Made by a program: the position numbers and the translations under genes. DNA of 45,053 nucleotides from Gemmobacter nectariphilus DSM 15620 (GTDB taxonomy: Bacteria; Pseudomonadota; Alphaproteobacteria; Rhodobacterales; Rhodobacteraceae): the NCBI RefSeq assembly GCF_000429765.1, contig NZ_AUCM01000019.1:1-45053 (forward strand), given 5' to 3'. The notes under the pieces were generated by a model that made no database searches, was not told the DNA's origin, and saw nothing but the letters and a program-made list of their open reading frames with translations. Every line of letters starts with the position of its first letter. Position 1 is the stretch's first letter. This document shows positions 8,695 through 17,666 of the stretch, one piece after another.

Positions 8695-8910
8695 CGACGG
8701 CCCAAGGCGGACCGCGCGATCCGCTTGCTTGCGGCTCTCCCGCATGGCGGCAAATTCGGCACCGATCTCGCGCGGCTTGGTGCCGATCCATGTGCGCAAC
8801 AGCATGGCCATCAGGGCGACGACTGCGACCCAGGCCAGATTGGGCTGCCGCCAGGGCATGATGATCAGCGCGGCGAACACCGGCCCCCTGCTTGCGCTTC
8901 GTCACGGATC
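8695..8910 (-). pseudogene. Small membrane protein remnant, frameshifted
   Basis: One frame gives VTKRKQGA from a GTG start. A second frame continues FAALIIMPWRQPNLAWVAVV and ALMAMLLRTWIGTKPREIG, with a hydrophobic helix and a basic tail. The join lies in a G-run near 8890, consistent with a one-base indel. I do not recognise the family; a plasmid transfer or maintenance protein is possible from context only. Confidence 0.3.
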
Positions 8911-8989
8911 GCTCCTGCCGTATCGACCTGACAAGCTGGTCAAGCATCGCTAGGTTGGCTGCGAAAATCGGCAGTCGGACATGTGACAG

Positions 8990-9350
8990 GTGGCAAGACG
9001 TCGGATCGATGAGGCTTTGGCCGCCCTTGCCGCCAAAGGCGATGACGGGTTCGGGGCGCGTCGCGAAGTGCTGGAGCGCGCCGCCTTTGACATGCTGCAG
9101 CGCCCGGCCCTTGGAGGCCAGATCGTCGCGCGGCTTTGCGCCGTCGCAGAGCCGACCCCGAAGGACGCGGACCTGCTCGATCTGCTTGGCGCGGGCCTTG
9201 AGGCGGCCCGCATGGCCAGCGAGAATGGCAAGGCGCGCGGTCAGACCCTGATTGATACCGTCGAAGAGGCCCTCGACCTGGCATGCCGGAAGGGGCGCAT
9301 GACAGCCGGCCACACGCTGCTGCTTGCCCAACTCTGGTCGCGCGCTGGTC
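8990..9350 (+). pseudogene. Unrecognised gene, 3' end replaced by IS110 sequence
   Basis: From a GTG at 8990 about 120 codons form a helical, alanine-rich protein (RRIDEALAALAAKGDDG, AVAEPTPKDADLLDLLGAG, TAGHTLLLAQLWSRAGL). Codon use looks genuine. After LWSRAGL the frame runs antisense into the truncated IS110 transposase, so the natural C-terminus is lost. I cannot name the family. No start other than the GTG is better supported. Confidence 0.35.
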
Positions 9351-10050
9351 TGCGCCCGCTTTCAAATGTGTCGAGATCGGGCACGAATGCCGCGATGGCG
9401 CCAGCTGTGACTGGGCCGATCCCGGGAATGGTGCAGAGGCGACGCAGCTGAACATCGGTCCTTGTGGTCGCCTCGAGTTCGTTCGCCGACCGCGTGGTCA
9501 CGTCGGTCAGTCTCGCGATTTGGTCAAGGTAGATCGCCCCCTTCTCCCGGACTGCGCCGGGTAGAGTGCTGGTCTCCTCGGCCAGCGCGGTCTCGAGCAC
9601 TTTCAGGCTCGCCAGCCCCTTCGGCGCAACCAGCCCGAATTCGGCCAGATGCCCCCGCAGCTGGTTGCCGAGCTGTGTGCGCTGCCTGACCAAGCATCGG
9701 TGCCTACTGAAGGCGACGGCACGGCCCTGCGTCTCGGCACTCTTCACGGCAACAAACCGCGAGGCCGCCTCCGCAATGGCTTCAGCGTCAGCAGCATCGT
9801 TCTTTGGCCGCTTGACGAACGGCTTCACATACGCCGCCGGAACCAAGCGCAGCTCATGGTCATGGGACTGCGCCACCCGGCCCCAATAGCGTGATGTGGC
9901 ACAAGCCCCCGTCACCATGACGCAGCATTGCTGCCCGGCCAACAGTGTCGCCAGACGCGACCGCGAAAGCACCCGGTCATATCGAACCGCCCCATCCTGT
10001 CCGATTGCGCAGACCTGGAAACGGACCATTGCCAAATCAATCGCCAACAT
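9350..10050 (-). pseudogene. IS110-family transposase, C-terminally truncated
   Basis: The minus-strand product begins MLAIDLAMVRFQVCAIGQDG, carries the RuvC-like DEDD motif region (VKRPKNDAADAEAIAEA) and the coiled linker, and reaches TIPGIGPVTAGAIAAF near residue 225. It ends abruptly after TFESGR, where family members continue with a serine-containing catalytic region. That break at ~9350 is also where the neighbouring unknown gene is cut. It therefore cannot be an active recombinase. Start chosen at ATG 10050; the frame stays open to 10110. Confidence 0.75.
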
Positions 10051-10161
10051 ATTGATCGGTGTCGTTATCGCTGTGCCCGTCCTTCGGTTCCTGTGAAACC
10101 ATCTTGGCATATGTGATGTCCTTGGGGTGGGGGCATTCGCCGCATCGGTTCACCTGCGCGG

Positions 10162-11184
10162 TCAGGCTGCCTTGCGGATGCCGCCGCCTGCCCGGTCAAA
10201 TTCGTCGAAGACCCGCAGCCGACGTGTGGCCTCTGACCAGTGCGGGCACATCATCCACAGACGGAACAGGTGCCGCTTGCGGTCCTGTTCGGGCCAGTCG
10301 CGATAGTCCGTCCGGCCATGCACCGTCGTGCGATCGTTGAGGAACTGCATGTCGCCAGGCTGAAATTCCATGTCCAGGAAGACGCCGTCGCGGTTGGCGA
10401 TCTCCTCGAAGACCTTCAGCGCCTCCAGCGCCTGCGCGCTCAGCTCGGCCCCATGCTGCGCGGCGCTGCGGATCAGCTCGGGGATATAGGAGCAATGCAG
10501 CTGGCCATCCGCGTCCTGGGCAAAGACCGGAATGCTGACGGGCGTCAACGCAGGTGAATCGCCGCGGTCGGCTGTCGGGCGATAGAAACGGAAGCCCTCG
10601 ATCAGCGGCTCCAGCAGGTCGGGGCGCTCGGCCAGCATGGTGTTCCAGATCGTCGCCGCCGAGGCCACGCGGCTCAGGCCGCCTTCCTTGGCGTTGCGCA
10701 GGCAGAACAGCCCCACGATGTCGGACGGATCGCGGTGCATGCTGATCGTGCCACCGCGCCGATAGGGGCGTTCGTTGCCCGGCTCGGCGCGGTCGATCAC
10801 GTCACCCAGATAATCGCCGCGATGACTTTGCGAGACCGAAACGCCGAAATACGACCCGATCCCCACGAAGATCAGCCGCAGCATGTCTTCGCTATGGCGG
10901 GTCACGTCGATGCCGCTGAACAGCACAAAGCCGCAGCCGGACCGCAGCACCTCGTCCATCCGGCGCAATTCGTCGCCCAGCGTGGGCAGCGGAAAGTCGG
11001 CGCTGGTCACCTCGGACAAGGCGCGCCCCAGCGTGCCCAGATGCGCGGCTGCGGCCTCGATCTCGGCCAGTTGTGCCGGGGAAAAGGCATAGTGCCATTC
11101 ACTGCGGGGCCCGAAATCGGCCCCGGTCCACGCCATGGGTCCGGTGATCGGGCGGCGCTCGGCCAGAAATCCGCTTGCTGTCAT
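10162..11184 (-). CDS. TauD/TfdA-family 2-oxoglutarate-dependent dioxygenase
   Basis: A 340-aa cytosolic non-haem iron enzyme that would hydroxylate a small organic substrate using O2 and 2-oxoglutarate. The iron ligands are visible as H150-x-D152 (SMHRDPSD) and H289 (TTVHGRTDY), with the 2-oxoglutarate arginine in RKRHLFRLW near 304-308. Start at 11184: AGGGAG lies 9 nt upstream, whereas the open frame further upstream overlaps the divergent regulator. It is transcribed away from an IclR gene, so IclR control by a substrate is likely. The substrate is unknown; family members act on taurine, phenoxyacetates or carnitine-like compounds. It points the same way as the catabolic operon at 15.9-27 kb, but the second RTX gene and IS debris lie between. 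Confidence 0.85.
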   Translation of the reverse strand: MTASGFLAERRPITGPMAWTGADFGPRSEWHYAFSPAQLAEIEAAAAHLGTLGRALSEVTSADFPLPTLGDELRRMDEVLRSGCGFVLFSGIDVTRHSEDMLRLIFVGIGSYFGVSVSQSHRGDYLGDVIDRAEPGNERPYRRGGTISMHRDPSDIVGLFCLRNAKEGGLSRVASAATIWNTMLAERPDLLEPLIEGFRFYRPTADRGDSPALTPVSIPVFAQDADGQLHCSYIPELIRSAAQHGAELSAQALEALKVFEEIANRDGVFLDMEFQPGDMQFLNDRTTVHGRTDYRDWPEQDRKRHLFRLWMMCPHWSEATRRLRVFDEFDRAGGGIRKAA

Positions 11185-11208
11185 TGCCGTGCTCTCCCTG
11201 ATTGATTC

Positions 11209-11239
11209 GTTCATCATATACGAACAATGTTCATCATAT
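11209..11239. promoter_or_regulatory. Probable IclR operator between the divergent genes
   Basis: The 131-bp intergenic region holds a direct repeat GTTCATCATAT at 11209-11219 and 11229-11239, exactly 20 bp apart. Between them lie overlapping palindromes: GAACAATGTTC, perfect around a 3-nt centre, and GTTC-N9-GAAC. AT-rich spaced repeats are typical of IclR-type operators. It could control both the dioxygenase and the regulator. Confidence 0.5.
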
Positions 11240-11314
11240 GGACATGGCCCCGCTTGGCAAGTCCTGGTCTGTCGCTTATCCCGATGTGAAAGGTCCCAGA
11301 CCCGCGGAGATGTC

Positions 11315-12151
11315 ATGCCACCCTCGCATTCCAACACCGACCAGCATTCGGGCGCCGAAGTGGCGGACACGTCGGCCAGCGCACGGACGGGCCGGCTGAG
11401 CAGCATCACCAAGGCGCTTGATCTGCTGGAGCTGCTGGCAGCGGCCCCGCGCGAATGGGGCGTAAGCGAGCTGGGGCGCGAGCTGTCGCTGTCCAAAAGC
11501 GTGGTGCATGGCCTGCTGGCCACGCTGCGCGACAAGGATTTCGTCGCCATGGACGAACGCAGCCGGCGCTATCGTCTTGGTCTCAAGGCATTGACGCTGG
11601 GGGCGCATCACGATCTGGACCAGATGCTGCGCGCCGCCTCGATGCCGATCCTGAACCAGTTGACCGCGACCAGCGGCGAGGCAAGTTACCTGATGGTCCG
11701 CCGTGGTATGACCTGCGTTGCAGTCGCGCGGTCGCTGCCGGCCACGGCGATCCATCTGGCCATCGAGGAGGGGGTGCGCACGCCCCTTCATGCCGGGGCT
11801 TCGGCGCGGGTCATCCTGGCCCATGAGGCGCCGGATCTGGTCGATGCGGTGATCCGTCAAAGTGGCCTGCCGCGCTTGGGCAATTGCACCATCACCGAGG
11901 CCGATGCGCTGCTGGAAAGCCTGGAACAGATCCGCCGGCAGGGCCATGCGTTCAGCGTGTCGGAAACGCTGAACGGCGTCTTTGCGCTGGCCGCGCCCGT
12001 GCATGGGGCGGGCCAGATGATCGGCAGCCTTGGCCTTGTCGGCATCGAGGCCAGCCTGGGCGACCGCAAGCAGGGTCTGTTGGCGCAGCTTCTGGACCAC
12101 GCGCGCCAGCTGTCAGCCGTGCTGTCCAGCCGCGGCGAGGCACTGGGCTGA
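11315..12151 (+). CDS. IclR-family transcriptional regulator
   Basis: A 278-aa regulator. Residues ~29-90 form the winged helix (SITKALDLLELLAAAPREWG, VSELGRELSLSKSVVHGLLA). Residues ~110-270 form the GAF-like effector domain (EGVRTPLHAGASARVILAHE, FALAAPVHGAGQMIGSLGLV). ATG at 11315 is chosen because GGAG precedes it by 5 nt; the frame is open upstream to 11135, but that part overlaps the divergent dioxygenase gene. The divergent arrangement suggests it controls the dioxygenase and itself. The effector is unknown. Confidence 0.85.
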   Translation: MPPSHSNTDQHSGAEVADTSASARTGRLSSITKALDLLELLAAAPREWGVSELGRELSLSKSVVHGLLATLRDKDFVAMDERSRRYRLGLKALTLGAHHDLDQMLRAASMPILNQLTATSGEASYLMVRRGMTCVAVARSLPATAIHLAIEEGVRTPLHAGASARVILAHEAPDLVDAVIRQSGLPRLGNCTITEADALLESLEQIRRQGHAFSVSETLNGVFALAAPVHGAGQMIGSLGLVGIEASLGDRKQGLLAQLLDHARQLSAVLSSRGEALG

Positions 12152-12375
12152 TTTGCGTCGGGCGCCAGGCCTCGATGGGCCGAAGTGCAGCCCGCACCCG
12201 ATGGATGCGCTCGATTTGACCGTCAATCTGTCGGCGATCGCAAAGACGCTCGCGGGACATAGGCCAAGCCTCATGCCGTTGTTTACTTGGTTGTTGCCAT
12301 GTGCAACATCTGCTTCCGGAATTGGCTTGGCGCGGATACGGGCGGCCGGTTGTCCCGCGAATGAAAGGTTTGGTC

Positions 12376-15006
12376 ATGGCGTCAATCGTGGGCACCGACG
12401 GCAACGATTTCATCCATCGGGCGGGCGACGGTCATTTGCCGCCTTCGGGATCGGTGGAGATTCTTGGCGTCACGACTTCGGCAGATGTGCTGTCAGGGGG
12501 CGCCGGGCGCGATACCATTTTCGGTGATGACGGAAATGACGTGTTGTACGGCGGCTCGTTCAACGACGTCCTTTACGGCGGGGCGGGCGACGATACGCTT
12601 GATGGCGGGGCCGGCGCCGATCAGATGTACGGCGGCGCCGGACATGACACCTATCTTGTCAGAAGCATCGAAGACCGTGTCCATGAATTGCCGGGTGGGG
12701 GAATTGACACCGTCGACAGCACCATCAGTTACACATTGTCCGCAAACTTCGAGAACCTGACACTGTCCGGCGGGGCAGCGATCAACGGGACCGGCAATGA
12801 CCTGGACAATGTGATTCGCGGCAACACGGGCGCCAATCGTCTTGATGGCGGCGCGGGTGATGACCAGCTCCGGGGCGGCAATGGCAATGATACGCTTGTC
12901 GGGGGCAGCGGAAAGGATACGCTGTACGGCGGCGCCGACGCGGATGACCTCGTTATCGCTCATGCCTCGGACTTGGTCGCAGGCGAGCGTTATGAAGGTG
13001 GCGCCGGACTTGACACGTTGCGCGGCAGCGATGGCGTGGGGGCTGCATCTTTGGTCGGTATCAGACTGCGCGGGATCGAAAGCATCACCGGCTTTGCAGA
13101 TGGTCTGACAGCCACGACCTCGCAACTGAACGGGTTGTCAGGCAGCCTTGCCACCGGGACGCTGCAGGTGGCGACTGGTGGGAACCTTGATCTTCTGGAT
13201 GTGCAGGTCGGCACCCGCGTGATCAATCTGTCGGCGGCCGGGAACACCGTGACCTTGCAAGGGCTTCCTTCCCTGTTCTTCGGCACGTTCAACGGGACAG
13301 TGAATGGCGACAAGGGGAACGATGTCGTCACCGTGAATGCGGCCGGCTATGTCTACATCCCCATTGGCGTAACCCTTCATGGGAACGGCGGTTCCGACAC
13401 CCTGGCGGGCGGCGACGGGGCCGATACAATCACCGGCGGGACGGGTGCGGACGAACTTTCGGGCAACAGCGGGGCGGATGTGCTGACGGGCGGCGCTGGC
13501 CGCGACACCGTGCGCGGCGGTTCGGGCAGCGATCTGCTGATCGTGACCACGGCCTCGGAGATCAAGGCCGGAGAAGTGTACAGCGGCGGTCTTGGCGAAG
13601 ACACGCTGGACGGCACTGGCGTGACCACGATGGTTGACCTGAGCACGGTCACGTTCGACGGACTAGAACGGATCACCGGCTTTTCCGGCGGCCTCAAGAT
13701 GACCGCAGCGCAGTTCGACACCTATTCAGGTGACCTGCTGACGGGGCCGCTTTCCATCACCACCGGGGGCAGCATCGACCTTGCCGATATTCGCCGGGTG
13801 ACCGTGCCCGTCATCAATCTGTCCGCAGCGGGCAACAGCCTGGTCATCCGCGGCGGAACTGCCGAAGAGGGCGCCTTTGTGGGAACGGTGAACGGTGGCG
13901 CCGGCGACGACACTGTCCGCATCATGTTGACCTTTGCCGACGAGGGCGTTCGCCTGAACGGAAATGGCGGCAACGATACGCTCAGCGGCAGCATGGGCGC
14001 GGATGTTCTGACAGGCGGCTGGGGAGCCGACAGTCTGCAGGGCATGGGTGGTGACGATACGATCACCGGTGGCACGGGGCGGGATTCGATGGATGGCGGC
14101 GAGGGCAATGATACCCTGCTGATCACTGCCGCCAGCGAACTTGTGGCTGCTGAAGTCTACAACGGTGGTGCGGGGACCGACGTGCTGGACGGAACCGGCG
14201 TTGCCGGGCCTGTCGATCTGTCGCTGGTGGACATCTTTTCGATCGAAGCGATTCAGGGCTTCTCCGGCGGCGTGCGGATGACCGCCGATCAGGCGAACGG
14301 TTTCACCACAGCAATCCAGACCGGCGCCCTGACGCTTGTTTCCGGTGGCACGGCCGACCTGCGCACCGCCAGCCTTGGCATGTCACAGATCACGCTGTCC
14401 GACAGCGGGAATGTGCTTTTGCTCGGCGAATTCGCAGGTACGGTCATCGGCGGCACCGGAAGCGATTGGGTCCGGGCGCAGTCTGCAGCCGGGTCCAGTG
14501 CATTGCTGTTGCAGGGCAATGCCGGGAACGACACGCTGGAAGGCGGCAACGGCAATGATCGGTTGATCGGCGGTCTGGGCGCAGATGCCCTTGACGGCGG
14601 CGCGGGCAATGACGTCCTGCGCGGCGGTGCGGGGAACGATCTTCTCCAAGGCGGGGCTGGAGCGGACACGATGGCCGGCGGGGCAGGCGATGATACGCTG
14701 CAAGGCGGGAACGGCAGCGATACCTTTGTCTTCGATGCGACAGATATCGGCGGCGCGGATGTGATTTCCGGTTTCGAAGGCCAGTTCGACGGCACACCAT
14801 GGGACGGCTTGATCCAGATCAGCGGCGGGGCGTCGGGCACTGTCTATCTGGGCTCATCCTCCTTCACGGCAACCGGAAACACCGAGGTCCGCTTTACCGG
14901 CGCGGCGCTCGCGGTTGACCACGATGGCAATGGGACCTCGGATTTCACCATTGCCCTGCTCGGCATGACCAGTGCTTCTGATCTGGCACAGAGCGATTTT
15001 CTTTGA
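12376..15006 (+). CDS. Second RTX calcium-binding repeat protein
   Basis: An 876-aa protein starting [14 protein letters not shown], with RTX blocks distributed along its length rather than only at the end. Three long homologous units of ~194 aa begin near nt 12943, 13529 and 14108. Each opens (D/L)L.I..AS(D/E)..A(G/A)E.Y.GG and runs through (I/F)..I.GF..G(L/V)....., a (T/S)GG.(L/I/A)DL segment and a beta-rich stretch before the next GGxGxD block. The C-terminal ~90 aa after [18 protein letters not shown] resembles type I secretion targeting regions. No Sec signal is present. ATG at 12376 has AAAGG 7 nt upstream; the frame is open to 12301. Likely secreted and calcium-folded; adhesion or matrix role is inferred. 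It is not a close relative of the 1367-aa protein outside the RTX motifs. Confidence 0.85.
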   Translation: MASIVGTDGNDFIHRAGDGHLPPSGSVEILGVTTSADVLSGGAGRDTIFGDDGNDVLYGGSFNDVLYGGAGDDTLDGGAGADQMYGGAGHDTYLVRSIEDRVHELPGGGIDTVDSTISYTLSANFENLTLSGGAAINGTGNDLDNVIRGNTGANRLDGGAGDDQLRGGNGNDTLVGGSGKDTLYGGADADDLVIAHASDLVAGERYEGGAGLDTLRGSDGVGAASLVGIRLRGIESITGFADGLTATTSQLNGLSGSLATGTLQVATGGNLDLLDVQVGTRVINLSAAGNTVTLQGLPSLFFGTFNGTVNGDKGNDVVTVNAAGYVYIPIGVTLHGNGGSDTLAGGDGADTITGGTGADELSGNSGADVLTGGAGRDTVRGGSGSDLLIVTTASEIKAGEVYSGGLGEDTLDGTGVTTMVDLSTVTFDGLERITGFSGGLKMTAAQFDTYSGDLLTGPLSITTGGSIDLADIRRVTVPVINLSAAGNSLVIRGGTAEEGAFVGTVNGGAGDDTVRIMLTFADEGVRLNGNGGNDTLSGSMGADVLTGGWGADSLQGMGGDDTITGGTGRDSMDGGEGNDTLLITAASELVAAEVYNGGAGTDVLDGTGVAGPVDLSLVDIFSIEAIQGFSGGVRMTADQANGFTTAIQTGALTLVSGGTADLRTASLGMSQITLSDSGNVLLLGEFAGTVIGGTGSDWVRAQSAAGSSALLLQGNAGNDTLEGGNGNDRLIGGLGADALDGGAGNDVLRGGAGNDLLQGGAGADTMAGGAGDDTLQGGNGSDTFVFDATDIGGADVISGFEGQFDGTPWDGLIQISGGASGTVYLGSSSFTATGNTEVRFTGAALAVDHDGNGTSDFTIALLGMTSASDLAQSDFL

Positions 15007-15012
15007 CTGGCC

Positions 15013-15037
15013 TGATGGGGTGTGAACAGCCCCATGG
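15013..15037 (+). terminator. Possible terminator after the second RTX gene
   Basis: The hairpin ATGGGG-N9-CCCCAT lies about 8 nt after the stop codon. There is no T-tract, so it is only a candidate. Confidence 0.4.
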
Positions 15038-15117
15038 CGCATGGACGCCTTCTTCGCCAACTTTGAGGCAAGGAGGCCATGATGGGCACAGGCAATTTCA
15101 CAGACGAGTGATGTGCT

Positions 15118-15180
15118 GGCGCAGGTCACGGAGCGGGGCGATCCAGCACATTCAGAAGGCGCTGATGGTGATGAACCGGG
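15118..15180 (+). pseudogene. Possible short transposase fragment
   Basis: A few codons reading HIQKALMVMN, preceded in another frame by QVTERGD, resemble an internal helix of IS110-type transposases. The fragment is very short and frame-broken; it is listed mainly because it abuts further debris. Confidence 0.25.
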
Positions 15181-15250
15181 GTACCCCCCCCCGAAAGCAA
15201 GGGGCTGCATGAACAGAACCTTCTCGCTAGGATGAACGAAGAAGTTCTGA

Positions 15251-15650
15251 ATGAAGACAACCAGATACACTGGGGCGCAGATCCTTGGGATCCTGCGTCA
15301 GGCCGAAGGCGGGTTGCCGGTGGCAAAGCTGTGCCGGGCTCATGCCATGAGCCGCGCGTATTTCTACAAGCGGCGGGCGAAGTATGGCGGCATGGGCGCG
15401 TCCCTGATCAGCCAGATGAAGGCCATGGGTCGAGCCATTGGCGCCCCATTGGATCAAGCCCAATGGCGAGGGAGTACCGGCGCCTGAAGCGGATGTATGC
15501 GGACCTCAGCCTGCAGGCCCATCTGCTCAAGGGGGCTCTTGGAAAAATGACACGGCCATCTCAACGCCGCGAGATGGCCGAGACGGCAGGGGCGCGACAC
15601 GGGGTCAGCCTTGCGCTGGCTTGGCGGGCCTTCGGGGTCAGCCAGAAGGT
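15251..15650 (+). pseudogene. IS3-family element remnant (OrfA and start of OrfB)
   Basis: ATG 15251 opens OrfA (MKTTRYTGAQILGILRQAEG, CRAHAMSRAYFYKRRAKYGG) up to SQMKAM near 15430. After an insertion of roughly 40 bases the text resumes in another frame as EYRRLKRMYADLSLQAHLLK and ALGKMTRPSQRREMAE, then ALAWRAFGVS, the start of OrfB. The integrase core with the DDE residues is missing. OrfA and OrfB are normally joined by programmed frameshifting; here they lie fused in one frame after damage. Confidence 0.7.
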
Positions 15651-15651
15651 T

Positions 15652-15741
15652 CCGGGCGATGAAGAGATCGCAGCCGCCTTATTCGTCACGCCGCAGGTGG
15701 TCAAACAGCGCCTGAACCTCGCCGCCGTGGCCCATGTGCAC
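15652..15741 (+). pseudogene. ParB-like partition protein fragment
   Basis: Directly in frame with the IS3 remnant, about 30 codons read DEEIAAALFVTPQVVKQRLN followed by LAAVA. This matches the helix-turn-helix of long plasmid-type ParB/RepB proteins. Nothing of the N-terminal CTP-binding box or C-terminal domain remains. It suggests that plasmid-derived DNA was once present here. Confidence 0.5.
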
Positions 15742-15872
15742 CCGTTCGGGGCGGGCACGGCACGGATGAAACGCCTGACCGACATCAGGTCTCGTGCCAG
15801 GCAGGTCTGCATTGCAGATACCAGCCTGGTTCACGTTCAACCCGCCCTGCGGCTGCCTTTTGTCAACACGGC

Positions 15873-17654
15873 TCAGGCATCGCAAGGAAGGATGCGTCCG
15901 AGGACCTCGGCCAGCCGGGCTCTGGGCTGCGCAACGCCGGTCGGCATGTGACAGGCGATATAGCGATCAGGCCGGACCAGGACCGCGCCGGTGCTATCGG
16001 TGCGCCGCAGCCGCGCCCAGGTGGCGCGCATGTCGAGGTAATCACCCTCGTCCAGGCCCAGCCGGATCGCCCGCAACGGCAGCCCGCGCGCAGCGGCCAG
16101 ATCCTGCGCGGCGGCGACCCAGTCGGCCCCATCCTCGCCAGCAATCAGCAGGAAATGCCCGTCTGCGACCAGTGAGCCCAGCGGCACCATGACACCATCG
16201 CGCGACACCCACGCATGGGGCAACGGGTGACCGGGTCGGGTCGCGGGTTCATAAAGACGGATGGCGTCCAGCGGTTCATAGGGCGGTGCCCCATCGGGGA
16301 TCAGCGCACCGTCGGCATAGGTATAGCCGAATTCGATATTGTGGTGCCGGAAGCCCAGCCGCTGAACCTGCACGGCCTTGAACACCTCTTCGCGCAGGGT
16401 GGCGTGATCGGGCTGACCGCTCCACAGCCGCGCCATGTTGGCCCAGTTGGTCGCGCGGTCGTTCTGGTCGGACAGGCCAAGCGCGGTGTCGATCTTGAAA
16501 TGGTTCATCGCATTGGCCAGTGCAGCCTTGACGTTGGCCTGCGCGACCGGGCGGCGTTCGGTTTCATAGCTGGCCAGCAGGCCCGGCCCCGCGACCCCGC
16601 GCAGCACCAGCGCCAGTTTCCAGCACAGGTTGTAGACATCCTGCACGCCCGAATTCATCCCCAGACCGCCGGTCGGCGGATGCACCTTGCAGGCATCGCC
16701 TGCCAGATAGATGCGACCTTCGGAATAACGCTCGGCCACGATGCCCTGGATCAGCCATTCGCTGACATGGATCACGCGGTCGATCTCGTCCGCGCGCAGG
16801 CCCAGAACCTGCAGCATGTGCGCGATGATCGCATCGCGGTCCAGCGGGGCATCGGACTGGTCGGGGTTGCGGATGTGGAACACCCATTCCTCGGACAGGT
16901 GCCCCCATTTCATCGGCCCTTCGGGGATCATCACCCCCGAGGTCCAGCTGCCGCCCACATCGGGGTTGATGAAGAACCGCGTCAGCACATCCGCCCCGGT
17001 CGCGATCTGTGACAGGTCAGCCGCAAAATGCACCGAGGCCATGCGCATGATCCGCGCTTGCCCCTGCCGCTCGATCCCCAGCTGCGGACCCACCGTCTTG
17101 CCACCATCGGCGGCGATCATGTAGCGGGCACGCACCTGGAACACGCGCTCGGTGGCGCGATCGCGGATGCGCGCCGTGACGCCATCGGCGTCCTGGGTGA
17201 AATCCAGAAGCTCGTGGTTGAACACCAGCCGCCCCGGACAGATCAGGTCGGCATGATCCTTGATGATCGGCTCCAGATACATCTGGGGGTAGTTGCCCGG
17301 TCGGAACGGGCTGGCGGCCACATAGTCGGGGTCCTCGCATCCGGCGCCCCAGGCCTCGACCCGGCCGATCTCGCGCCCGCTCATCGGGTGGCTGCCCTTG
17401 AGCCCGGCATACCAGCCGGCCGCGCGCATCTTTTCCGGCGGCGTCGAGACGGCATAGACCTTGTCCGCCAGCCCCAGCTCGTCGAAGATCTCCATAGACC
17501 GCTGGTTGAGGATATGGGACTTCGGATGCGGCGAGGTTCCGGGGTAATAGGTATAGAGCCGCGCGTCGATGCCCAGCCGGGTCAGCAGCATGATGGCGGT
17601 CATGCCCACGACGCCACCGCCGATCACCAGAACCTGCGTTTCGATCTGTTCCAT
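15873..17654 (-). CDS. FAD-dependent aromatic hydroxylase, TfdB/PheA type
   Basis: A 593-aa group A flavoprotein monooxygenase, expected to hydroxylate a phenolic ring with NAD(P)H and O2. The FAD-binding GGGVVG sits at residues 12-17, the DG motif at 183-184 (AADGGKT) and the second FAD motif GDACKVHPP at 319-327. The C-terminal ~170 residues form the thioredoxin-like domain of phenol hydroxylases (TRPGHPLPHAWV, ADGHFLLIAGEDG). Length matches TfdB/PheA (~590-610 aa). It is the last gene of a minus-strand run, 12 nt after the dienelactone hydrolase. The substrate is unknown; no intradiol ring-cleavage gene is present, so it is not a complete chlorophenol pathway. Confidence 0.85.
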   Translation of the reverse strand: MEQIETQVLVIGGGVVGMTAIMLLTRLGIDARLYTYYPGTSPHPKSHILNQRSMEIFDELGLADKVYAVSTPPEKMRAAGWYAGLKGSHPMSGREIGRVEAWGAGCEDPDYVAASPFRPGNYPQMYLEPIIKDHADLICPGRLVFNHELLDFTQDADGVTARIRDRATERVFQVRARYMIAADGGKTVGPQLGIERQGQARIMRMASVHFAADLSQIATGADVLTRFFINPDVGGSWTSGVMIPEGPMKWGHLSEEWVFHIRNPDQSDAPLDRDAIIAHMLQVLGLRADEIDRVIHVSEWLIQGIVAERYSEGRIYLAGDACKVHPPTGGLGMNSGVQDVYNLCWKLALVLRGVAGPGLLASYETERRPVAQANVKAALANAMNHFKIDTALGLSDQNDRATNWANMARLWSGQPDHATLREEVFKAVQVQRLGFRHHNIEFGYTYADGALIPDGAPPYEPLDAIRLYEPATRPGHPLPHAWVSRDGVMVPLGSLVADGHFLLIAGEDGADWVAAAQDLAAARGLPLRAIRLGLDEGDYLDMRATWARLRRTDSTGAVLVRPDRYIACHMPTGVAQPRARLAEVLGRILPCDA

Positions 17655-17666
17655 GATGGGCCCCGT

